This document shows positions 54,975 to 64,000 of a stretch of DNA of 64,000 bases, one piece after another. Origin of the DNA: Cyclotella cryptica. Taxonomy: Eukaryota > Bacillariophyta > Thalassiosirophyceae > Thalassiosirales > Thalassiosiraceae. Every line of letters starts with the position of its first letter. The stretch's first letter is position 1. The notes under the pieces are model-generated. The model was not told the origin of the DNA, did not search any database, and saw only the letters and a list, made by a program, of their open reading frames with translations. A program made the translations under genes and the position numbers. Location: assembly GCA_013187285.1 (NCBI GenBank), contig JABMIG010000059.1:438258-502257 (forward strand), written 5' to 3'.

Positions 54975-55901
54975 AGTGAAGGTGATGATGTTGTGGTGGT
55001 GATGGTTGTGATGTTAGCTGTTTCTTAGCTATTTGTTATGGATATCATACCTATTGACCACACCAACCTGAATACTAGTGGGTTAGGTAAGATATATATA
55101 ATAAATATAGATGTATATATATATATAAATAACAATATATTATGTGTTATGGTATGGTACCTACTATACGGAGTGGTTCGCCCACCAGTGAGACTGTACT
55201 GCGTAGGAATAGTACCACTTCATGTATGTGGTTTAGTTACAATGTCGTAAAAACATTGAAACTTTTTTAAAGCCGCGACGCTTAGCATGCAAGTGAACAG
55301 CTAACGTAAGAAATACAAAAATATTTTAGCGTATTTTAAATAACGATGGCATTTTGACATTGACTTTTCATTACGTCACATGGGAATTCCGTGAACTACA
55401 GGTATTAACATTGAAATTTGGCGGATCTACTAGTGGAGCAAGTTTCAATGTCATTTTGACATTACGTAGAACTGTACTAACTTTGACTGTACAAAAGCAC
55501 AGATAAATCTAGTAGAAATGCCTACGAGCCTACTCATACATCACGGTATGTACGTAACAAAAACGAACGAACAAATAACAAACACGTGAACGGGGTTGAG
55601 GGAAAATTGTTATTCCTAACATAATTTCCACATGTACTGTTTGAGTCACAATTAGAGTCAAAAAATCACATTGAAAAATACAACATAGGGTTACAATTCA
55701 CCAGAAATAGTGGATCTCCATGTTCAATTGAAAGTTGAATCAGGGAGGCACAAGCACATGTCTTATTATGATCCTATGCTGTGTGAGGTCGTGACCAAAA
55801 TGGATAAGTTTTTGAGACGATGAGAAGGTGCGACTGAGAACATGAGCGAGCTAGGGAGTCTTTTTGGAAACGCGTGTTACCTTCGTGAATGACTCTTTCT
55901 T

Positions 55902-56220
55902 GTGAACATAACGCTAGCTTGTGAAAATAACATCATCTAGGCTGTCATTTTCACAAGCTTGAGTTATTTTCATTAAGCTTGCGTGATTTTCACAATGTGA
56001 AAATAACGTAGTCATGAGAAAATAACCTAGTCGTGAGAAAATAACAATATTTTACCATCTTATGTACTATGGTGTTGTGAAAATAACCTAGTCGTGAGAA
56101 AATAACCTAGTTGTGAGAAAATAACATAAATTATTACGTAATATTCTCACGGCAACGTTATTTTCTGCAGATTACGTTATATTCAAAATGTGAAAATAGC
56201 CACATGATGTGAAAATAACG
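55902..56220. repeat. Iteron cluster, unit 3
   Basis: As in units 1 and 2, with one inverted copy disturbed near 55975. Confidence 0.8.
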
Positions 56221-56603
56221 GATTTTTTCGCTGACGCACCAATTCAGTCACACCAACACAACTGACCACACCATGTGACTAAAAATGGTGCTGCCAAGGA
56301 AAGCACCACTGCTATAAGTAGTGAACAAGGTGAAAGCTGTCTCACCACCTGTGTCACAGTTGGTGGATGTTGATGACTTTATAGGGTGGGTAGTGGTATG
56401 ATTATTTGTTGAGAACATGAATGAGAAATTAAGTACCTCTAAAACTGTGTAAGCCCTATCACAGTAATTTTAGTGGTTAGTAAAACATTGTGCTATTTTC
56501 ACACAACACTTGAATTCCCTCAACGCCAACAAAGGAATAAGGAACAATACAGGCATGACCCCTTTCGACTGCCTCGCTCCCCTCTCAACACATACATCCC
56601 TGC

Positions 56604-57788
56604 CGGGTATCTGCTGTACTGGGCACTGCGTTGAAATAATGGTGCATCACCATGAAGAACATCAGTATAACAAAATAAATACCTTGCAAATGCAAGCACT
56701 GGACAGATCCATGGAGCTTTTGGATTGGCATACACATGCCATGGACCAAACTCATCACCAGTCTGATTTCCTTTTGTCTCGGCAAACTCAAAAACTAGTG
56801 CATCATCTCTGAAAGAGATGTGATTAATTTTTGCCCCTACACAATTCTCTGCTCATTTCATTAAGCACCAATCCAAAACAAAAAAGAGGTGACAGAAAAC
56901 ATCCTCCTTCTCTCCACTGAAGAAAAGCTTCTTTGCAATGTTGTTGTATACCTTCAAAGGCATGGGCAATTTCCCTTCAGTTAATTTCAAACCAAGATGT
57001 TGCTTAGCTGCTTGGGTGATTCGTTTCATCCCTCCCATGAACTTGTTCATTTTTGGGATGTACAGCTTTGGCCTCTCAACCCCAGCCAATTTGTTGAGGT
57101 AAGAGATTGAACTACGAATTGCTGAGAAGGTAGAGTATGACTGATAGAGAAACAACGTGACTTTGCCTGTACCCTCATCCACCATGTCATCAGTGATTGC
57201 ATCGCCATTATCAATCTCATTCAAATACTTCTGTGCAACGTTACGGTCAACTTTAACGGTGTTCGTTTTGGTTCGCATGAAGTCTCGCACTATCTCATAT
57301 GTAATGGCACCCTCTCCATCAATTTTAATGGGTGAATGGTGAGGTTGTTGACTGGTTGCTGGATGCACTGCCTTCAGAGCATTTTGCATGTACTGTTGGA
57401 CTCGGCGGCTTTTCTTCCCAGTTGTCTCTTTTTCTTTGTCATATTTGTGATAATTAAGGAGTTCATCACGATGGTCATCGGCAATACACTCGGGATGGTT
57501 CTCTAGTAGAAATCGAGAAAATAAGACAAGCTTCTCGTGGTAGGTACGTTTGGATCCATCTGACACAAATCCCTTTTCAACACCCTCTGCTGAAACTCTT
57601 GCATCAGCTGCAAAAGCAGAAGCCGCTGCACCCACTGCAGTGGCAGCTACAGCACCAGCCAGGGCACCCATGGGAGTGCCAATATCATTGTCTTGGGCAA
57701 CTGTTACAACAACAGAAGATGCCAGGATGAGTGTTTTTAGTGCTGTTGATAGTACCCTCATGATCATATAGAGTGGTTCTATTGGCAA
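56604..57788 (-). CDS. Tyrosine-recombinase-like protein, unit 3
   Basis: ATG 57788; 311 codons to TGA at 56853-56855, with one change (VLS for VLT) against units 1 and 2. Here the two downstream homopolymer runs (AAAAATT and GTTTTTG) have the lengths that keep the same frame beyond the TGA, so the continuation GAKINHISFRDDALVFEF is in frame with the 311-codon part. Only the TGA separates them. This unit is thus the least damaged of the five, though it still lacks a recognisable Tyr region. Confidence 0.6.
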
Positions 57789-58722
57789 AGTGAAGGTGAT
57801 GATGTTGTGGTGGTGATGGTTGTGATGTTAGCTGTTTCTTAGCTATTTGTTATGGATATCATACCTATTGACCACACCAACCTGAATACTAGTGGGTTAG
57901 GTAAGATGATATATAATAAATATAGATGTATATATATGTATATAAATAACAATATATTATGTGTTATGGTATGGTACCTACCATACGGAGTGGTTCGCCC
58001 ACCAGTGAGACTGTACTGCGTAGGAATAGTACCACTTCATGTATGTGGTTTAGTTACAATGTCGTAAAAACATTGAAACTTTTTTAAAGCCGCGCACGTT
58101 TAGCATGCAAGTGAACAGCTAACGTAAGAAATACAAAAATATTTTAGCGTATTTTAAATAACGATGGCATTTTGACATTGACTTTTCATTACGTCACATG
58201 GGAATTCCGTGAACTACAGGTATTAACATTGAAATTTGGCGGATCTACTAGTGGAGCAAGTTTCAATGTCATTTTGACATTACGTAGAACTGTACTAACT
58301 TTGACTGTACAAAAGCACAGATAAATCTAGTAGAAATGCCTACGAGCCTTTTCATACATCACGGTATGTACGGAACAAAAAAGCGAACGAACAAAAATAA
58401 CAAACACGTGAACGGGGTTGAGGGAAAATTGTTATTCCTAACATAATTTCCACATAGTACTGTTTGAGTCACAATTAGAGTCCAAAAATCACATTGAAAA
58501 ATACAACATAGGGTTACAATTCACCAGAAATAGTGGATCTCCATGTTCAATTGAAAGTTGAATCAGGGAGGCACAAGCACATGTCTTATTATGATCCCAT
58601 GCTGTGTGAGGTCGTGACCAAAATGGATAAGTTTTGAGACGATGAGAAGGTGCGACTGAGAACATGAGCGAGCGAGGGAGTCTTTTTGGAAACATGTGTT
58701 ACCTTCGTGAATGACTCTTTCT

Positions 58723-59041
58723 TGTGAAAATAACGCTAGCTTGTGAAAATAACGTCATCTAGGCTGTTATTTTCACAAGCTCGCGTTATTTTCACAAGCT
58801 CGCGTGATTTTCACAATGTGAAAATAACGTAGTCATGAGAAAATAACCTAGTCGTGAGAAAATAACAATATTTTACCATCTTATGTACTATGGTGTTGTG
58901 AAAATAACCTAGTCGTGAGAAAATAACCTAGTCGTGAGAAAATAACATAAATTATTACGTAATATTCTCACGGCAACGTTATTTTCTACAGATTACGTTA
59001 TATTCAAAATGTGAAAATAGCCACATGATGTGAAAATAACG
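58723..59041. repeat. Iteron cluster, unit 4 (most regular)
   Basis: Here the first word is a full GTGAAAATAACGCTAGC (GTGAACATAAC in units 1-3). The inverted pair reads GTTATTTTCACAAGCTCGCG twice in a row, showing the unit structure most clearly. Confidence 0.8.
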
Positions 59042-59422
59042 GATTCTTTCGCTGACGCACCAATTCAGTCACACCAACACAACTGACCACACCATGTGAC
59101 TAAAAATGGTGCTGCCAAGGAAAGCACCACTGCTATAAGTAGTGAACAAGGTGAAAGCTGTCTCACCACCTGTGTCACAGTTGGTGGATGTTGATGACTT
59201 TATAGGGTGGGTAGTGGTATGATTATTTGTTGAGAACATGAATGAGAAATTAAGTACCTCTAAAACTGTGTAAGCCCTATCACAGTAATTTTAGTGGTTA
59301 GTAAAACATTGTGCTATTTTCACACAAAACTTGAATTCCCTCAACGCCAACAAAGGAATAAGGAACAATACAGGCACGACCCCTTTCGACTGCCTCGCCC
59401 CCTCTCGACACATACATCCCTG

Positions 59423-60607
59423 CCGGGTATCTGCTGTACTGGGCACTGCCTTGAAATAATGGTGCATCACCATGAAGAACATCAGTATAACAAAATAAAT
59501 ACCTTGCAAATGCAAGCACTGGACAGATCCATGGAGCTTTTGGATTGGCATACACATGCCATGGACCAAACTCATCACCAGTCTGATTTCCTTTTGTCTT
59601 GGCAAACTCAAAAACTAGTGCATCATCTCTGAAAGAGATGTGATTAATTTTGCCCCTACACAATTCTCTGCTCATTTCATTAAGCACCAATCCAAAACAA
59701 AAAAGAGGTGACAGAAAACATCCTCCTTCTCTCCACTGAAGAAAAGCTTCTTTGCAATGTTGTTGTATACCTTCAAAGGCATGGGCAATTTCCCTTCAGT
59801 TAATTTCAAACCAAGATGTTGCTTAGCTGCTTGGGTGATTCGTTTCATCCCTCCCATGAACTTGTTCATTTTTGGGATGTACGGCTTTGGCCTCTCAACC
59901 CCAGCCAATTTGTAGAGGTAAGAGATTGAACTACGAATTGCTGAGAAGGTAGAGTATGACTGATAGAGAAACAACGTGACTTTGCCTGTACCCTCATCCA
60001 CCATGTCATCAGTGATTGCATCGCCATTATCAATCTCATTCAAATACTTCTGTGCAACGTTACGGTCAACTTTAACGGTGTTCGTTTTGGTTCGCATGAA
60101 GTCTCGCACTATCTCATATGTAATGGCACCCTCTCCATCAATTTTAATGGGTGAATTGTGAGGTTGTTGACTGGTTGCTGGATGCACTGCCTTCAGAGCA
60201 TTTTGCATATACTGTTGGACTCGGCGGCTTTTCTTCCCAGTTGTCTCTTTTTCTTTGTCATATTTGTGATAATTAAGGAGTTCATCACGATGGTCATCGG
60301 CAATACACTCGGGATGGTTCTCTAGTAGAAATTGAGAAAATAAGACAAGCTTCTTGTGGTAGGTACGTTTGGATCCATCTGACACAAATCCCTTTTCAAC
60401 ACCCTCTGCTGAAACTCTTGCATCAGCTGCAAAAGCAGAAGCCGCTGCACCCACTGCAGTGGCAGCTACAGCACCAGCCAGGGCACCCATGGGAGTGCCA
60501 ATATCATTGTCTTGGGCAACTGTTACAACAACAGAAGATGCCAGGATGAGTGTTTTTAGTGCTGTTGATAGTACCCTCATGATCATATAGAGTGGTTCTA
60601 TTGGCAA
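59423..60607 (-). CDS. Tyrosine-recombinase-like protein, unit 4
   Basis: ATG 60607; 311 codons to TGA at 59672-59674, with about six residue changes from unit 1 (for example YHKKLVLFSQ, QQPHNSP, YLYKLAG, PKPYIPK), the most divergent copy. The downstream recombinase-like part (…FEFAKTKGNQTGDEFGPWHVYANP) continues to about 59423. Confidence 0.6.
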
Positions 60608-61543
60608 AGTGAAGGTGATGATGTTGCGGTGGTGATGGTCGTGATGTTAGCTGTTTCTTAGCTATTTGTTATGGATATCATACCTATTGACCACACCAAC
60701 CTGAATACTAGTGGGTTAGGTAAGATAGATAATATAATAAATATAGATGTATATATATGTATATAAATAACGATATATTATGTGTTATGGTATGGTACCT
60801 ACCATACGGAGTGGTTCGCCCACCAGTGAGACTGTACTGCGTAGGAATAGTACCACTTCATCTATGTGGTTTAGTTACAATGTCGAAAAAACATTGAAAC
60901 TTTTTTTAAAGCCGCGTACGTTTAGCATGCAAGTGAACAGCTAACGTAAGAAATACAAAAATATTTTAGCGTATTTTAAATAACGATGGCATTTTGACAT
61001 TGACTTTTCATTACGTCACATGGGAATTCCGTGAACTACAGGTATTAACATTGAAATTTGGCGGATCTACTAGTGGAGCAAGTTTCAATGTCATTTTGAC
61101 ATTACGTAGAACTGTACTAACTTTGACTGTACAAAAGCACAGATAAATCTAGTAGAAATGCCTACGAGCCTACTCATACATCACGGTATGTACGTAACAA
61201 AAAAACAAACGAACAAATAACAAACACGTGAACGGGGTTGAGGGAAAATTGTTATTCCTAACATAATTTCCACATAGTACTGTTTGAGTCACAATTAGAG
61301 TCCAAAAATCACATTGAAAAATACAACATAGGGTTACAATTCACCAGAAATAGTGGATCTCCATGTTCAATTGAAAGTTGAATCAGGGAGGCACAAGCAC
61401 ATGTCTTATTATGATCCCATGCTGTGTGAGGTCGTGACCAAAATGGATAAGTTTTTGAGACGATGAGAAGGTGCGACTGAGAACATGAGCGAGCGAGGGA
61501 GTCTTTTTGGAAACACGTGTTACCTTCGTGAATGATTCGTTCT

Positions 61544-61862
61544 TGTGAAGATAACACTAGCTTGTGAAAATAACATCATCTAGGCTGTTATTTTCACAAG
61601 CTTGCGTTATTTTCACAAGCTCGCATTATCTTCACAATTTAAAAATAACGTAGTCATGAGAAAATAACCTAGTCGTGAGAAAATAACAATATTTTACCAT
61701 CTTATGTACTATGGTGTTGTGAAAATAACCTAGTCGTGAGAAAATAACCTAGTTGTGAGAAAATAACATAAATTATTACGTAATATTCTCACGGCAACGT
61801 TATTTTCTACAGATTACGTTATATTCAAAATGTGAAAATAGCCACATGATGTGAAAATAACG
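61544..61862. repeat. Iteron cluster, unit 5
   Basis: Similar to unit 4 but with several decayed words (GTGAAGATAACAC, TTATCTTCACAATTT). Confidence 0.8.
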
Positions 61863-62242
61863 GATTCTTTCGCTGACGCACCAATTCAGTCACACCAACA
61901 CAACTGACCACACCATGTGACTAAAAATGGTGCTGCCAAGGAAAGCACCACTGCTATAAGTAGTGAACAAGGTGAAAGCTGTCTCACCACCTGTGTCACA
62001 GTTGGTGGATGTTGATGACTTTATAGGGTGGGTAGTGGTATGATTATTTGTTGAGAACATGAATGAGAAATTAAGTACCTCTAAAACTGTGTAAGCCCTA
62101 TCACAGTAATTTTAGTGGTTAGTAAAACATTGTGCTATTTTCACACAACACTTGAATTCCCTCAACGCCAACAAAGGAATAAGGAACAATACAGGCACGA
62201 CCCCTTTCGACTGCCTCGCTCCCCTCTCGACACATACATCCC

Positions 62243-63427
62243 TGCCGGGTATCTGCTGTACTGGGCACTGCCTTGAAATAATGGTGCATCACCATGAAGA
62301 ACATCAGTATAACAAAATAAATACCTTGCAAATGCAAGCACTGGACAGATCCATGGAGCTTTTGGATTGGCATACACATGCCATGGACCAAACTCATCAC
62401 CAGTCTGATTTCCTTTTGTCTTGGCAAACTCAAAACTAGTGCATCATCTCTGAAAGAGATGTGATTAATTTTGCCCCTACACAATTCTCTGCTCATTTCA
62501 TTAAGCACCAATCCAAAACAAAAAAGAGGTGACAGAAAACATCCTCCTTCTCTCCACTGAAGAAAAGCTTCTTTGCAATGTTGTTGTATACCTTCAAAGG
62601 CATGGGCAATTTCCCTTCAGTTAATTTCAAACCAAGATGTTGCTTAGCTGCTTGGGTGATTCGTTTCATCCCTCCCATGAACTTGTTCATTTTGGGATGT
62701 ACAGCTTTGGCCTCTCAACCCCAGCCAATTTGTTGAGGTAAGAGATTGAACTACTAATTGCTGAGAAGGTAGAGTATGACTGATAGAGAAACAACGTGAC
62801 TTTGCCTGTACCCTCATCCACCATGTCATCAGTGATTGCATCGCCATTATCAATCTCATTCAAATACTTCTGTGCAACGTTACGGTCAACTTTAACGGTG
62901 TTCGTTTTGGTTCGCATGAAGTCTCGCACTATCTCATATGTAATGGCACCCTCTCCATCAATTTTAATGGGTGAATGGTGAGGTTGTTGACTGGTTGCTG
63001 GATGCACTGCCTTCAGAGCATTTTGCATGTACTGTTGGACTCGACGGCTTTTCTTCCCAGTTGTCTCTTTTTCTTTGTCATATTTGTGATAATTAAGGAG
63101 TTCATCACGATGGTCATCGGCAATACACTCGGGATGGTTCTCTAGTAGAAATCGAGAAAATAAGACAAGCTTCTCGTGGTAGGTACGTTTGGATCCATCT
63201 GACACAAATCCCTTTTCAACACCCTCTGCTGAAACTCTTGCATCAGCTGCAAAAGCAGAAGCCGCTGCACCCACTGCAGTGGCAGCTACAGCACCAGCCA
63301 GGGCACCCATGGGAGTGCCAATATCATTGTCTTGGGCAACTGTTACAACAACAGAAGATGCCAGGATGAGTGTTTTTAGTGCTGTTGTTAGTACCCTCAT
63401 GATCATATAGAGTGGTTCTATTGGCAA
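62243..63427 (-). pseudogene. Tyrosine-recombinase-like gene, unit 5, frameshifted
   Basis: ATG 63427 opens 246 codons; near 62.69 kb a T-run one base shorter than in the other units (CATTTTGGG for CATTTTTGGG) shifts the frame after KLYIPK, and the rest (MNKFMGGMKR…CLMK) lies in another frame to 62493. Otherwise it is as unit 1, with one change (SAISSS for SAIRSS). Confidence 0.6.
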
Positions 63428-63884
63428 AGTGAAGGTGATGATGTTGTGGTGGTGATGGTTGTGATGTTAGCTGTTTCTTAGCTATTTGTTATGGATATCA
63501 TACCTATTGACCACACCAACCTGAATACTAGTGGGTTAGGTAAGATATATATAATAAATATAGATGTGTATATATATATAAATAACAATATATTATGTGT
63601 TATGGTATGGTACCTACCATACGGAGTGGTTCGCCCACCAGTGAGACTGTACTGCGTAGGAATAGTACCACTTCATGTATGTGGTTTAGTTGCAATGTCG
63701 TAAAAACATTGAAACTTTTTTTAAAGCCGCGTACGTTTAGCATGCAAGTGAACAGCTAACGTAAGAAATACAAAAATATTTTAGCGTATTTTAAATAACG
63801 ATGGCATTTTGACATTGACTTTTCATTACGTCACATGGGAATTCCGTGAACTACAGGTATTAACATTGAAATTTGGCGGATCTA

Positions 63885-64000
63885 AGAATAGAATCTTCTC
63901 GTCAATTTCTGTGTTCTTCTTCGTCACCTTTCGTCCCCTTGCCCTTCACAACCCGTGCACAACCTAATACAACAATAGTACAGGCCTTCACTGACATCGA
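63885..64000. other. Unique flank right of the array
   Basis: Pyrimidine-rich unique sequence (TTCTTCTTCGTCACC…). With 49780-49807 it should reconstruct the empty target site GAAAT-ATCTA-AGAATAG. Too short to annotate further. Confidence 0.5.

Larger units (their letters stand above)
52618..55424 (-). repeat. Array unit 2 (2807 bp)
   Basis: Second unit, joined to unit 1 by GGCGG|ATCTA|CTAG. Differs from unit 1 by scattered substitutions and indels, several in homopolymer runs. Contains iterons and one recombinase-like gene. Confidence 0.95.
55425..58242 (-). repeat. Array unit 3 (2818 bp)
   Basis: Third unit. From here the left end reads GTGGAGCAAG instead of GTGGAACAAG. The iteron block has a two-base insertion in one inverted copy (TTTTCATTAAGCTTG). 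Confidence 0.95.
58243..61064 (-). repeat. Array unit 4 (2822 bp)
   Basis: Fourth unit. Its iteron region is the most regular. It shares several marker differences with unit 5 (GATCCCATGC, GAGCGAGGGAG, AGTCCAAAAATC) and others with unit 3 (GTTGATAGTACC). Confidence 0.95.
49803..63884 (-). mobile_element. Tandem array of five Crypton-like tyrosine-recombinase elements
   Basis: Five head-to-tail units of 2815, 2807, 2818, 2822 and 2815 bp. Each starts ATCTACTAGTGG and ends TTTGGCGG; the last is followed by ATCTA and then unrelated DNA, while the first is preceded by unrelated DNA. So the array is a whole number of units, with the same 5-bp ATCTA at each junction and both outer edges, and no inverted ends. 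Each unit carries a recombinase-like gene (- strand), an iteron cluster and an AT-rich TATATA promoter-like patch. This is what repeated site-specific integration of a circular tyrosine-recombinase element (Crypton) would leave. Copies are about 98-99% alike by eye. Unequal crossing over may have added copies later. Confidence 0.7.
61065..63884 (-). repeat. Array unit 5 (2815 bp plus closing ATCTA)
   Basis: Last unit. Its left half shares markers with unit 4. Its right half (GATGTGTATATATA, TTTAGTTGCAATGTCG, GCCGCGTACG) matches unit 1. It ends GGCGG|ATCTA and then runs into unrelated DNA (AGAATAGAATC). Confidence 0.95.

Noticed and set aside
49803-63884. CRISPR-like or rDNA-like tandem repeat
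   Set aside because: Units are 2.8 kb with a protein-coding gene, no short spacers and no rRNA-like sequence.

Overview
This is nuclear DNA of a photosynthetic stramenopile, most likely a diatom. The clues are short GT-AG introns (85-108 nt), a nuclear DNA gyrase A with an N-terminal signal peptide followed by a phenylalanine-containing transit motif of the ASAFAP type, a Copia element, and a LINE with extra ORFs. There are no bacterial operons. About two thirds of the window is mobile or repetitive DNA.

Layout. 1-6.76 kb: a GC-rich, heavily decayed retroelement of the tyrosine-recombinase group (DIRS/PAT-like), cut by the window start. Its right end has a repeat-spacer-repeat structure, and it has inserted into the transposase gene of a PIF/Harbinger-like DNA transposon. 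6.76-9.37 kb: the rest of that transposon, made of the transposase C-terminus (+) and its Myb/SANT-like partner gene (-). 9.78-22.5 kb: a host coiled-coil protein gene (+) whose first intron appears to have been split by a 10.7-kb LINE (-) flanked by a perfect 16-bp target-site duplication. 22.9-26.1 kb: five-exon plastid gyrA (-). 26.55-28.7 kb: a GMC-family flavin oxidoreductase (+), divergent from gyrA. 28.7-39.1 kb: an AT-rich, gene-poor stretch holding two MITE-like inverted-repeat elements, a 162-bp (GTT)n tract, a 177-bp satellite of about seven copies and two cysteine-rich exon-like pieces. 39.1-39.8 kb: a nitroreductase gene with one in-frame stop (-). 40.0-45.8 kb: a young but broken Copia element with near-identical LTRs (-). 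46.2-47.0 kb: a 789-bp terminal-inverted-repeat element carrying a small passenger ORF, beside a hypothetical gene.

49.8-63.9 kb: exactly five head-to-tail copies of a 2.81-kb unit. Every junction and both outer edges carry the same 5-bp ATCTA. Each unit encodes (-) a protein whose C-terminal part resembles eukaryotic Crypton-type tyrosine recombinases and whose N-terminus looks like a signal peptide plus an ASAFA motif. Each unit also carries a ~320-bp cluster of direct and inverted GTGAAAATAAC iterons. I read the array as site-specific tandem integration of a Crypton-like DNA element. It is the best candidate in the window for an undescribed system.

The host genes (coiled-coil protein, gyrA, GMC oxidoreductase, nitroreductase) do not form an evident pathway; gyrA and possibly the nitroreductase are plastid-directed. 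No tRNA, rRNA or CRISPR array was recognised.
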